Source: Pandoraea norimbergensis (lineage in GTDB: Bacteria; Pseudomonadota; Gammaproteobacteria; Burkholderiales; Burkholderiaceae). From it: 64,000 nucleotides of DNA. Positions within the stretch are counted from its first letter, which is position 1, and each line of letters begins with the position of its first letter. The stretch lies in the NCBI RefSeq assembly GCF_001465545.3, contig NZ_CP013480.3, positions 6,103,371 through 6,167,370 on the forward strand. The letters are read 5' to 3'. A program made the translations under genes and the position numbers. A model generated the notes under the pieces. It worked only from the letters and a program-made list of their open reading frames with translations, made no database searches and had not been told where the DNA came from. Shown here one piece after another: positions 19,319 to 28,126 of this stretch.

Positions 19319-19776
19319 AATTACTCGACAACTTTGCGCGGCAGATCCTGCGCCTCTTGCAGATCGATTCGCGCCGTTCGGCGCAGGAACTCTCGGAAAA
19401 CGTCGGGCTGTCGGCGACCCCGTGCTGGCGGCGCATCAAGGAGATGGAGCAGAACGGTGTGATCCAACGCTACACGGTGCTGCTCGATCGCGAGAAGCTC
19501 GGGCTGCACGTGTGCGCGCTGGCGCATGTGCAACTCACGCGCCACACGGAAGGCGGCACGGAACAGTTCGAGCGCGAGATCCGCACCTGCCCTGAGGTGA
19601 CGGAGTGCTACAGCACCACCGGCGAGGCCGACTACATCCTGAAAATCGTAGCGCCCGACATCAAGGCGTACGACGCCTTCCTGCACGAGCACATCTTCCG
19701 CCTGCCCGCCGTCGCCCACGTCAAAACCAGCGTGGTGCTGCGCGAAATCAAGTTCGATACCAGCCTGCCGGTCTGA
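19315..19776 (+). CDS. Lrp/AsnC-family regulator, divergent from the indolepyruvate oxidoreductase
   Basis: 153 residues. An N-terminal winged helix (RQILRLLQIDSRRSAQELSENVGLSATPCWRRIKEMEQNG region) is followed by the RAM ligand-sensing domain with GEADYILKI. The only in-frame ATG with family-like sequence after it is at 19315; its ribosome site is weak (ATAGG, 12 bases away) and the ATG lies inside a perfect palindrome, suggesting tight autoregulation. It sits 236 bp from the oppositely read oxidoreductase, so it probably regulates amino-acid-derived 2-oxo acid catabolism with an amino acid as effector. Confidence 0.92.
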   Translation: MELLDNFARQILRLLQIDSRRSAQELSENVGLSATPCWRRIKEMEQNGVIQRYTVLLDREKLGLHVCALAHVQLTRHTEGGTEQFEREIRTCPEVTECYSTTGEADYILKIVAPDIKAYDAFLHEHIFRLPAVAHVKTSVVLREIKFDTSLPV

Positions 19777-20090
19777 CGCCAAGCACGATCACAAGGCGGG
19801 GTTCCCAGACGCCGCCGTGCCTTGCCGCTCCTTCCCGCTCCTTCCCGCCCATTGACACCGTCGAGGAAATTCCCCCTTGACGCCGGTTTCATTTATCGTT
19901 AAAAATGCGAATGATTCTTATTTAAGTTCGTTGTCCCGAGGCCGAAAAACATGCGGCCGGGTGGCACGAGATTTCGCCAGCCGCGCCTGCCAGCGTGTTT
20001 CGCCCGGTCGTTTTCGACATCGGGGGAACACGACGATTGCCACGAGCGCTTGCCAGCCAGCAACGGGGTTTTTTGCACTGGGAGCCAGCA
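19777..20090 (+). other. Intergenic/leader region of the heme operon (314 bp)
   Basis: It contains the Fur box at 19903-19923 and the leader of the heme receptor gene. No gene is seen. A GGGAG ribosome site lies at 20080-20084. Confidence 0.6.
19903..19923. promoter_or_regulatory. Fur box upstream of the heme-uptake operon
   Basis: AAATgcGAAT-g-ATTCttATTT is a 21-bp imperfect palindrome (8 of 10 arm positions paired), closely resembling bacterial Fur-binding sites. It lies about 170 bp before the receptor start. Iron-bound Fur would repress the operon when iron is plentiful. Confidence 0.8.
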
Positions 20091-22595
20091 GTGAAGCAGT
20101 CGTCGAGCGGCGGGGACCGCCAATTTGTCATGACCACGCGCCGGGGAAACGGCGCCAACCCTTCGATTCGTGCCAGCCGCATCGCCGGCAACCGTATCGA
20201 AGACTCGCGTAGCGAACGCGCTCGTGAGAACCACCGGCGTCTGCGTCCGCTGGTGCGTGCGGTGTTTGCCGCTGTCTGGCTGCCTGCCGGGCTCACCGCC
20301 GGAATGACTGCCGCGTATGCGCAGCAGGCACCGGCGCAGGCTCAGGCTCAGGTCGAAACGACGGCTGCGACAGGCACGGCGGCCCAATCCGTCCCGGCCG
20401 TCCAGCTCGCGCAGGCATCACCCAAGGCACCGTTGCAGCTCGCCGAGGCCAACCTCAGAGAGGTGAACGTCACGGCCACGCGCACGCGCACCGAATCGGA
20501 CCGCACACCGGCCTCGATCTCGGTCATCACCGATCAGGATCTCGAAGAGCAGCAGGCGCAAGACATCAAGGAAGCGTTGCGCTACGAGCCCGGCGTCACC
20601 GTGCGCCGCGCGCCCTATCGCCCCGGTTCCGCGGCATTGGGCGGCGGGCGTGACGGCAATTCCAGCATCAACATCCGAGGTCTCGAAGGCAACCGCGTCG
20701 CCCTTTTCGAAGACGGCATCCGCATGCCGTCCGGCTACTCGTTCGGCCCGCTCGAAGCGGGTCGCGGCGACTACATGAGCATGGACATCCTGCGCCGCAT
20801 CGAAATTCTGCGCGGCCCGGCGTCGTCCCTCTACGGCAGCGACGGTCTGACCGGCGTGGTCAACTTCCTGACCAAAGACCCGCAGGACCTGCTCGACACT
20901 TTCGGCAAGTCGACTTACTTCTCGCTGCGCCCGTACTACAACTCGATGGACCGCAGCTTCGGCACCACCGCTCAAGCCGCCTGGGGCGGCGAGCAGTGGC
21001 AGGGCATGGTGATCATCGACGGCAACAAGGGGCACGAGCTCGACAGCAAGGGCACCAACAACTCCGCCAGCACGGCACGCACGACCGCCAATCCGCAGGA
21101 CAGCAATGGCGACTCGGTGCTGGGCAAGCTCGTGTTCAAGGCCACGCCGAGCTCCACCTTCAAGCTCACGGCGGAGAACGTGCGCCGCCGTGTGGACACG
21201 CAGGTGTTGTCGGCGGTGAACCCGCCCACGACGCTGGGTCTAGCCACCAGCGATCGTCTCGAACGTAATCGTGTCAGCCTCGACTACGACTTCAACGACG
21301 CATCGCAAGCGTATGTGCAGAACGCTCACGCGTTGCTGTACTTCCAGGATGCGAAGAACAACCAGTACGCGTATGAAAATCGCACGGCGGGTGCCCGCAC
21401 GCGCGACAACACGTACAAGGAGCGCACCATCGGCGGTTCACTGCAAGCCGAGAGCAACTTCGCGACCGGCCCGCTCGCGCACAAACTGGTGTACGGCACC
21501 GATGCCAGCAGCGCGTTCATCACGAGCTATCGCAACGGCACCGTGCCGGGTGCTGGTGAATCGTTCCCGAACAAGGCGTTCCCGGATACCGACTACACCC
21601 TCTTCGGCGCGTTCTTGCAGGACGAAATCCGTTACGGCGCACTGACCGTCACGCCGGGCATCCGCTACGACGCGTACTGGCTCTCGCCGAAACAGAACGA
21701 CCCGTTGTACGTCTCGCAATCGGCTAACGGTAAGCCGGTTGCGCCGACCTCGTCGAACGACTCGGCGTTCTCGCCGCGTCTGGCAATCATGTATGAAATC
21801 GCCCCGTCGCTGATTCCGTATGTGCAGTACGCACGCGGCTTCCGCACGCCGACCCCCGATCAGGTCAACAACGGTTTCTCGAACCCGCTGTACGGCTACA
21901 TGTCGATCGCCAACCCGAACCTGAAACCGGAAACGAGCGACACGGTCGAGCTGGGTCTGCGCGGGCGTCTGGCCACCACGTTGGGGCCAGTCACGTATAG
22001 CACCGCCGTGTTTGCCGGCAACTATCGCAACTTCATCTCGCAGCAGAACATCAGCGGCTCGGGCCGCCCGAACGATCCGCTCATCTATCAGTACGTGAAC
22101 TTCAGCCGCGCCCGCATTCAGGGCTGGGAAGGCCGTGCCACGTGGGCGCTCAAGGGCGGTGTAACGCTGCGTACGGCGATGGCCTACACGCACGGCACCA
22201 CCGAGGACGAAGGCTCGAGCAGCCAGCCGCTCAACACCATCAACCCGTTCTCGATGGTGCTCGGCGTGCGCTATGAACCGAACAGCACGTGGTTCGCGCA
22301 AGCCGACCTGCTCTTCCAGGCCGCCAAGTCGCAAAGCCAGATCGCCAAGACCTGCACGTCGGGTATGCAGCAAAACCAGACCTGCTGGGCGCCGGGGTCG
22401 TCGATCGTGCTCGACCTGTCGGGTGGATATCACATCAACAAGCACGCCACGGTTTATGCGGGCGTCTACAACGTGTTCGACCGCAAGTACTGGAACTGGT
22501 CGGACGTGCGCAACATCGCCGAAACGTCGAACGTGAAGGACGCGTATTCGGCACCGGGCCGCAGCGTGGCTGTGAGCCTGAAATTGCAGTACTGA
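20091..22595 (+). CDS. hmuR: TonB-dependent heme/hemoglobin receptor
   Basis: About 834 residues from a GTG at 20091 with GGGAG six bases upstream; the ATG at 20130 is the alternative. A long basic N-terminus precedes the signal peptide (ending near TAAYAQQ) and a Gln/Ala-rich TonB-box region. The plug domain (REVNVTATRTRTESDRTPASISVITD, split here as two stretches) is followed by a 22-strand barrel ending in an aromatic residue (KLQY). The heme-receptor signature is FRTP...NPNLKPE. No His lies between FRTP and NPNL; Tyr residues are there instead, as in Tyr-ligating receptors of the PhuR kind. It imports heme across the outer membrane using TonB energy and heads the hmuRSTUV operon under Fur. 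Confidence 0.92.
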   Translation: MKQSSSGGDRQFVMTTRRGNGANPSIRASRIAGNRIEDSRSERARENHRRLRPLVRAVFAAVWLPAGLTAGMTAAYAQQAPAQAQAQVETTAATGTAAQSVPAVQLAQASPKAPLQLAEANLREVNVTATRTRTESDRTPASISVITDQDLEEQQAQDIKEALRYEPGVTVRRAPYRPGSAALGGGRDGNSSINIRGLEGNRVALFEDGIRMPSGYSFGPLEAGRGDYMSMDILRRIEILRGPASSLYGSDGLTGVVNFLTKDPQDLLDTFGKSTYFSLRPYYNSMDRSFGTTAQAAWGGEQWQGMVIIDGNKGHELDSKGTNNSASTARTTANPQDSNGDSVLGKLVFKATPSSTFKLTAENVRRRVDTQVLSAVNPPTTLGLATSDRLERNRVSLDYDFNDASQAYVQNAHALLYFQDAKNNQYAYENRTAGARTRDNTYKERTIGGSLQAESNFATGPLAHKLVYGTDASSAFITSYRNGTVPGAGESFPNKAFPDTDYTLFGAFLQDEIRYGALTVTPGIRYDAYWLSPKQNDPLYVSQSANGKPVAPTSSNDSAFSPRLAIMYEIAPSLIPYVQYARGFRTPTPDQVNNGFSNPLYGYMSIANPNLKPETSDTVELGLRGRLATTLGPVTYSTAVFAGNYRNFISQQNISGSGRPNDPLIYQYVNFSRARIQGWEGRATWALKGGVTLRTAMAYTHGTTEDEGSSSQPLNTINPFSMVLGVRYEPNSTWFAQADLLFQAAKSQSQIAKTCTSGMQQNQTCWAPGSSIVLDLSGGYHINKHATVYAGVYNVFDRKYWNWSDVRNIAETSNVKDAYSAPGRSVAVSLKLQY

Positions 22596-22737
22596 CCGAT
22601 CGAATCGTCAGTTTGACGAGATTTTTCGCGAGATCCGATTAGTCAGATAAGTCAGACCCAGTCAGACGATGTGCCCGCCGCCGTGCGGGCACGTGCCAGC
22701 CACCTGCCAGCAAGCTACCGCAACAAAGGAATTTGCC

Positions 22738-23844
22738 ATGATGAACGCTCAAAACGCCTCCGCGACCGCCTCCGCCACCAAGCCGGTCTTTCCCGCCCTC
22801 GCCGACGTCACCCGTCTGCGCAGCGAATTCCAACGCCTGAAATCCGAGCAGAACCTGCGCGATCGCGACGCTGCGGCGGCGCTCGGCGTGTCGGAAGGCG
22901 AGACGGTCGCCGCGTTTGTCGGCGAACACGTCGTGCGCCTGCGCCCGGACTTCATCGAAATTGTCGAAGCCCTGCCCACGCTGGGCCGAGTGATGGCGCT
23001 CACGCGCAACAACGCTGCCGTGCACGAGAAAGACGGCCCGTACGAGAAGCTCTCGCACAACGGCACCATCGGTCTCGGCCTCGGCAAGGAACTCGATCTG
23101 CGCATCTTCTATCACCAGTGGGCCTTCGGCTACGCCGTGGAAACGCCGACTGACAACGGTCCGCGCCGCTCGCTGCAATTCTTCGACAAGACCGGCACGG
23201 CCGTGCACAAGATGTTCCTGCGCGATCACAGCGACGTGGCCGCATTCGAAGCCCTCGTCGCCAAATTCCGCGCTGACGATCAGACGCCCGGCGAACACGT
23301 GGTTGCCGCCGACGCCCCGAAAGCCGAGACGCCCGACGCCGACATCGACGTCGCCGCGTTCCAGCGCGATTGGCTCGCCATGACCGATACGCACCAGTTC
23401 TTCGACATGCTCCGCCGTCACGGCGTGTCGCGCGCACAGGCCCTGCGTCTGGCACCCGCCGATCACGCACAAAGCATTCCCGCGTCGTCGGTGCGCGCGC
23501 TGCTCGAAGATGCCGCCGGCACCGATCTGCCGATCATGGTCTTCGTCGGCAACGCCGGCATGATCCAGATTCACACCGGCCCGGTGAAGAACATCCGCGT
23601 GATGGGCCCGTGGGTCAACGTACTCGACCCGGGCTTCAACCTGCACCTGCGCGAAGACCTCGTCGACACCGCATGGATCGTGCGCAAGCCGACCTCCGAC
23701 GGCATCGTGTCGTCGCTGGAACTGCTCGACGCGTCGGGCATGGTGATCGCCATGTTCTTCGGCGAACGCAAACCGGGTCAGGCCGAACGCGAAGACTGGC
23801 GCGAGACGCTGGGTCGTGTGGCCGCCGCTGGAGCCACCGCGTGA
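22738..23844 (+). CDS. hmuS: Hemin-degrading/heme-trafficking factor HmuS
   Basis: 368 residues from the ATG at 22738 (AAAGGA upstream). The protein has two tandem HemS/ChuX-type halves, each with the LGRVMALTRN / LPIMVFVGNAGMIQIHTG core. Family members bind heme in the cytoplasm and either break it down to release iron or pass it to a heme oxygenase. The position between hmuR and hmuT is the standard order of Bordetella and Burkholderia heme loci. The stop codon overlaps an in-frame GTG of the next gene. Confidence 0.93.
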   Translation: MMNAQNASATASATKPVFPALADVTRLRSEFQRLKSEQNLRDRDAAAALGVSEGETVAAFVGEHVVRLRPDFIEIVEALPTLGRVMALTRNNAAVHEKDGPYEKLSHNGTIGLGLGKELDLRIFYHQWAFGYAVETPTDNGPRRSLQFFDKTGTAVHKMFLRDHSDVAAFEALVAKFRADDQTPGEHVVAADAPKAETPDADIDVAAFQRDWLAMTDTHQFFDMLRRHGVSRAQALRLAPADHAQSIPASSVRALLEDAAGTDLPIMVFVGNAGMIQIHTGPVKNIRVMGPWVNVLDPGFNLHLREDLVDTAWIVRKPTSDGIVSSLELLDASGMVIAMFFGERKPGQAEREDWRETLGRVAAAGATA

Positions 23845-23873
23845 AAACGACATTCGACGCACGTGAGGCCGTC

Positions 23874-24833
23874 ATGGACACGTCATCGGGCACGTCATCG
23901 ATTACTGCGGCACGCGTGCCGGCCAAGCCTGCCCGGCGTGCCCTGCTCGCGGGCGGTGCCGCCCTTGCAGCGGGCGCATGGCTCTCGCCCTTCTCCATGA
24001 TCGCTTCGGCGCGGGCGGCAACGGCCGCCGTGCCCGCCAACGCCGCTGGCCCGAAGCGGGTCATCGTCGCAGGCGGCGCGCTGACGGAGATCGTCTACGC
24101 ACTCGGCGCGCAGGACCGCGTGGTCGCCAACGACCTGACGAGCCTGTACCCCGAAGCCGCGACCAAGCTGCCCAAGATCGGTTATCTGCGCACGCTCTCG
24201 GCTGAGGGCGTGCTGTCGTTGCATCCCGATCTGCTGCTCGCCGGTGCGGAAGCCGGACCGCCGAATGTGCTGACGCAAATTGCGGCGGCCGGCGTACCGG
24301 TGAAACGCTTCACGCACGGCTACACCGCCGAACTGGTGCGCGACAACATTCGTGATGTCGCCACCGCGTTGCGCGTGAATGACGACGGTGCGCGCGTGGC
24401 CAATCGCTTCATGGCGGACTGGCAGAAGGCACGCGACGAGATCGCCCAACGCTATGGCAAGCAACGTCGCCCGCGTGTGTTGTTCATCTTGGGTCACACC
24501 GGCAATCAGGTGATGGTCGCGGGGCAAGATACCGCCGCCGACGCGATGCTCGCCTTCGCCGGTGCCGAGAATGCGTTGAGCGGTTTCACGGGGTATCGCC
24601 CGCTGACGGCAGAAGCTGCCGTCGCGGCACAGCCCGACGTGCTGCTGACCACCACGACCGGTCCGTCCAGTGTCGATCCTGCCGCCACGCTGCTGGCACA
24701 CCCCGGGCTGGCGAATACGCCTGCCGGACGTGCCAAACGTGTCGTGAGCTTCGACGCGCTCTATTTGCTCGGTTTCGGCCCGCGCCTGCCGCAAGCGGTT
24801 GCCGAACTGGCGCAGCGCGTGCACGCGGCGTAA
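23874..24833 (+). CDS. hmuT: Periplasmic heme-binding protein HmuT
   Basis: 319 residues from the ATG at 23874 (GTGAGG six bases before); a GTG at 23841 overlapping the hmuS stop is an alternative that would add 11 residues. The signal sequence contains ARRALLAGGAAL and ends near ASARA; the RR-x-LL pattern could direct it to Tat. The mature part is a helical-backbone metal-receptor fold: RVIVAGGALTEIVYALGAQDRVVANDLTSLYP region at the start, with VLTQIAAAGVPVKRF and VLFILGHTGNQVMVAG further on. It carries heme from HmuR to the HmuUV permease. Confidence 0.92.
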   Translation: MDTSSGTSSITAARVPAKPARRALLAGGAALAAGAWLSPFSMIASARAATAAVPANAAGPKRVIVAGGALTEIVYALGAQDRVVANDLTSLYPEAATKLPKIGYLRTLSAEGVLSLHPDLLLAGAEAGPPNVLTQIAAAGVPVKRFTHGYTAELVRDNIRDVATALRVNDDGARVANRFMADWQKARDEIAQRYGKQRRPRVLFILGHTGNQVMVAGQDTAADAMLAFAGAENALSGFTGYRPLTAEAAVAAQPDVLLTTTTGPSSVDPAATLLAHPGLANTPAGRAKRVVSFDALYLLGFGPRLPQAVAELAQRVHAA

Positions 24834-24864
24834 AGCTGCTATTGGTCCGCTATTGAACAAAGAC

Positions 24865-25980
24865 ATGTCAGCCGCTCCCCCGATCAACACAACCAATACG
24901 CTCAACACCCTCACGCAACCTGCGACCGGCATCGCTCGCCGACGTCCACCGCGTTGGCTGGTGATGACGGTACTCGTCACACTGCTTGCGCTGGCGGTGC
25001 TCACGGCGCTATGTGGCGGCGCGTATCGGATTGCCCCCAGCGAGGCCATCATGGCGCTGTTTCGCGGCGCCAGTGGCGATTTTGCGCAGGATCAGGCGCG
25101 CAGCGTGATGTTGCAGATCCGTCTGCCGCGCATCGTGCTCGGCATCCTCGTGGGTGCCGGGTTCGGCGCAGCGGGTGCGGCGTTGCAGGCACTCTTTCGC
25201 AACCCGCTTGCCGATCCCGGTCTGATCGGTGTGGCGAGCGGTGCGGCGCTGGGTGCCGCCGGGGTCATCGTGATGGGCGGCGTGTTGTTGCCTGCCGCGC
25301 TCGCCGCGTCCCTCGGTCTCTGGATGCTGCCGCTGGCGGCGTTCGTCGGTGCGCTCGGTGTCACCGCACTTGTCTACCGGCTTGCGGCCGGACGGGGGCG
25401 TCTCGCGTTGCCATTGTTGTTGCTCGCTGGGATTGCGATCAATGCGATCTCCGGCGCCGCCATCGGCTTGCTGACGTATCTCGCTAACGACACACAACTG
25501 CGCACGCTCACGTTCTGGACGCTCGGCAGTCTGGGCGGTGCGCAATGGTCGATGCTGGCCGTGATCGTGTGGCCGGTGGCGTTGGGCATCATCGTGCTGG
25601 CGAGCCAGTGCCGCTCGCTCAATGCGCTGCTGCTCGGCGAAGCGGAAGCCTTGCACTTGGGTGTGGCCGTGCAGTCGGTGAAGCGTCGCGTGATGGTGGC
25701 GTGTGCATTGTGCGTTGGCGCGCTGGTGGCGTCGAGCGGGATGATCGGCTTCATCGGCCTGATCGCGCCGCATATCGTGCGCTTGGTGGTCGGTCCCGAT
25801 CCGCGTGCGGTGTTGCCGGCGGCGGCGCTGTTCGGCGCGATTCTGACGCTGCTCGCCGATCTGGTGGCGCGCACGTGGGTCTCACCGGCCGAATTGCCGC
25901 TCGGCATTCTGACGGCGCTGCTGGGGGCGCCCTTCTTCCTCATGCTGCTGTGGCGACGCCGTGGCCAGTTCGGGCTGTAG
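24865..25980 (+). CDS. hmuU: Heme ABC transporter permease HmuU
   Basis: 371 residues of the FecCD/BtuC family with about 9-10 membrane helices. Family sequences include RLPRIVLGILVGAGFGAAGA, NPLADPGLIGVASGAALGA, the coupling region LLLGEAEALHLGV and GFIGLIAPHIVRLVVGPD. It transports heme across the inner membrane as a dimer with HmuV. It starts 31 bp after hmuT. The start at 24865 is the first in-frame ATG that leaves a short cytoplasmic N-terminus. Confidence 0.93.
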   Translation: MSAAPPINTTNTLNTLTQPATGIARRRPPRWLVMTVLVTLLALAVLTALCGGAYRIAPSEAIMALFRGASGDFAQDQARSVMLQIRLPRIVLGILVGAGFGAAGAALQALFRNPLADPGLIGVASGAALGAAGVIVMGGVLLPAALAASLGLWMLPLAAFVGALGVTALVYRLAAGRGRLALPLLLLAGIAINAISGAAIGLLTYLANDTQLRTLTFWTLGSLGGAQWSMLAVIVWPVALGIIVLASQCRSLNALLLGEAEALHLGVAVQSVKRRVMVACALCVGALVASSGMIGFIGLIAPHIVRLVVGPDPRAVLPAAALFGAILTLLADLVARTWVSPAELPLGILTALLGAPFFLMLLWRRRGQFGL

Positions 25981-26022
25981 AACGGGACCGAAACGTGCAA
26001 CGACACCCGACAGGAATTCAAT

Positions 26023-26913
26023 ATGCTTAGCGCCCACGATCTGACCATTGCCCACACCGATTCGCCCGTGCTCGACGGCCTGTCGCTCGATATCCGTCCC
26101 GGCGAATTGCTGGTCTTGCTTGGACGCAATGGCGCAGGCAAGAGCACGTTGCTCAAGGCGCTCGCCGGTGAGCCAATGTCGCCGCGTGCGCGCGTGTCTG
26201 GCGCCATTACGCTCAATGGCGCGCATCTCGCGCAATACACCACGGCAGCGCTGGCTCGGTTGCGCGCTGTGTTGCCGCAAACGGCGCAGTTGTCGTTTCC
26301 GTTCAGCGCGCTGGAAATCGTGACGATGGGACGTTTGCCGTTCGCCACACCGCGACGCGGCAACGCACGGGGTGCGAGCGATACGGAGATTGCAACAGCG
26401 GCGCTGGAGCGCGTAGGGGCGGGGTCCTTGCTGCATCGCGACGTGACGACGTTGTCCGGTGGCGAATGGGCACGCGTGCAGTTCGCGCGGGTGCTGGCGC
26501 AGTTGTGGCCATCGGATGCTTCGGATGCTTCGGATGCTTCGGGTGCTTCGGGTGCGTCGAAGGAGACGGCGGCTTCAGTACCACGCTATCTGCTGCTCGA
26601 CGAGCCGACGGCGGCGCTCGACCTCGCGCATCAGCATCATTTGCTGTCTCTCACACGTGAGCTCGCGAAGTCATGGGGATTCGGTGCGATGGCGATCGTG
26701 CACGACGTCAACCTCGCGGCGCGCCATGCCGACCGGATGGCGCTGCTGGCCGACGGCCGCATTCTTGCGACAGGCACGCCGCGCGAGATCATGCGCGCCG
26801 ATCTGATCGAGCAGACGCTCGGTCTGCCGGTGCATGTGATTACGCCCAACCTCGCGCACCTTTCTCATGTCTCTGCGGGGGCGGCGGGCGTGCCGATTGC
26901 GCTACCGGCGTAG
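26023..26913 (+). CDS. hmuV: Heme ABC transporter ATPase HmuV
   Basis: 296 residues. Walker A GRNGAGKST at 34-42, Q-loop LPQTAQLSFPF, signature LSGGEW near 146, Walker B LLLDEP near 190 and an H-loop IVHDVNL. It energises HmuU-mediated heme import. Between signature and Walker B there is an unusual low-complexity Ser-Asp-Ala/Ser-Gly-Ala insert (about residues 164-178) coded by a 9-bp tandem repeat; the frame is kept and all catalytic motifs are intact. It starts 42 bp after hmuU and ends 11 bp from a convergent gene. Confidence 0.93.
   Translation: MLSAHDLTIAHTDSPVLDGLSLDIRPGELLVLLGRNGAGKSTLLKALAGEPMSPRARVSGAITLNGAHLAQYTTAALARLRAVLPQTAQLSFPFSALEIVTMGRLPFATPRRGNARGASDTEIATAALERVGAGSLLHRDVTTLSGGEWARVQFARVLAQLWPSDASDASDASGASGASKETAASVPRYLLLDEPTAALDLAHQHHLLSLTRELAKSWGFGAMAIVHDVNLAARHADRMALLADGRILATGTPREIMRADLIEQTLGLPVHVITPNLAHLSHVSAGAAGVPIALPA
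26512..26556 (+). repeat. 9-bp tandem repeat inside hmuV
   Basis: Five units of TCGGATGCT: three identical, then two variants (TCGGGTGCT, TCGGGTGCG). They encode SDASDASDASGASGA in frame, in the linker between the ABC signature and Walker B. Confidence 0.9.
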
Positions 26914-26924
26914 TCAATCGCCAC

Positions 26925-27896
26925 TCAAGCTTCCGGCACGCCGTCCTTTTTGAGATTGGCCCGTGCGCACAGCACGGCGGCCAGATCCCAAAGCGCGTAA
27001 CCCACGCTCTTGAACAGCACCGGGCCGCTGGCGCGGAAACGGTCGGGGGTGATGATGGCGTCCATCAACGGTGCGGCACGGCCCCAGTCGATCGCGGCGT
27101 GCAGCAAATCGCCAGCTTCGTGTTTGACTTCCCACGTGTCGACCACCAGCGTGCCGCGCACGGCGGCATCGCGGCACAACTGCGGTGGCAGTTCTCGCAT
27201 GTCGGGGCGGAACGCACCGACACCCGCGACAAAAATGTCGTCTCGCCACCGCATCGCATCACTGTCGGGCAACACCGGCTCGCTGCTCGTGGTGGCCGTG
27301 ATGACGATGCTCACCGTACTCAGCACCGGCTCAATGGCATCAACAACCGTCGCCTCCACACCAAGCGTCGCGGCATGATCGGCCAACGCATGCGCACGCT
27401 CCGGGCTGCGCGAGAAAATCATGAAGTGACGGGTGCCCATACCGGCCGCAAAGGCTTCGAGATGCGCACGCGCCTGCACACCCGCGCCGACGATCAGCAC
27501 CGGGCCCTGCGGTCGCGGCGCAAACTTGCGTGCGGCAAACAGTGTGACGGCTGCCGTACGGCGCCCGGTCACCGTGGGTCCGTCGAGCAACATCAGACGC
27601 TCGCCGGTGTGCGGATCGAACACCATCACTTCGCCGATGATCGACGGCTTGCCCGCGCGACAGTTCTCGGGATGCACCGTGATGTGCTTGGTCATCGCAA
27701 CATCGCGATTGGTGGCGGGCATGACCAGCAGCACACCGCCGCGACGGCCGCGTTCAGGTTCGGTCAGGGGAAAATGCAGACGCTCCGGCGCACGCGCCGT
27801 GCCCGAGCGCATCTCCATGAGCATGGCCTCGATACCATCGGCCAATTGCGGATAGGGTAGCAACTGCGCAGTTTGACGCGCATCCAGCGTGATCAT
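26925..27896 (-). CDS. Ornithine cyclodeaminase/mu-crystallin family protein
   Basis: 323 residues. The NAD(P)-binding motif VGAGVQARAHLEA is present, together with family-typical AVTLFAARKFAP and VDTWEVKHEAGDL. The family covers ornithine cyclodeaminase and the ketimine reductases acting on delta-1-pyrroline-2-carboxylate or piperideine-2-carboxylate in proline, hydroxyproline and lysine breakdown. Overall this looks closer to the reductase branch, but substrate assignment is inference. Monocistronic, convergent with hmuV; GGAG lies about 10 bases before the ATG. A CGCGTCGACGCG palindrome at 28015-28026 upstream could be an operator. Confidence 0.87.
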   Translation of the reverse strand: MITLDARQTAQLLPYPQLADGIEAMLMEMRSGTARAPERLHFPLTEPERGRRGGVLLVMPATNRDVAMTKHITVHPENCRAGKPSIIGEVMVFDPHTGERLMLLDGPTVTGRRTAAVTLFAARKFAPRPQGPVLIVGAGVQARAHLEAFAAGMGTRHFMIFSRSPERAHALADHAATLGVEATVVDAIEPVLSTVSIVITATTSSEPVLPDSDAMRWRDDIFVAGVGAFRPDMRELPPQLCRDAAVRGTLVVDTWEVKHEAGDLLHAAIDWGRAAPLMDAIITPDRFRASGPVLFKSVGYALWDLAAVLCARANLKKDGVPEA

Positions 27897-28126
27897 CGAT
27901 GTGTCTCCGCTACAGGGCGTGTACGCACAGTCCGATGGCGTTTCGACTCGCTACCGACACATCGCGTCACGTATTGCCAACATTGCTATGTCTGATTTTT
28001 AGTGTAGCGCGCATCGCGTCGACGCGTCTGCTTCATCAAAAATTAATCAGGGCAATCCTTGTGGCGGAATAAGCACATCCCGAGCAGATTCCAGGCGCAT
28101 GTAATCCATGAGCAGCGCACATGCGC

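Noticed and set aside
26460..26600. Possible frameshift in hmuV caused by the tandem repeat
   Set aside because: The repeat unit is nine bases and the reading frame stays open with Walker B and H-loop following correctly.
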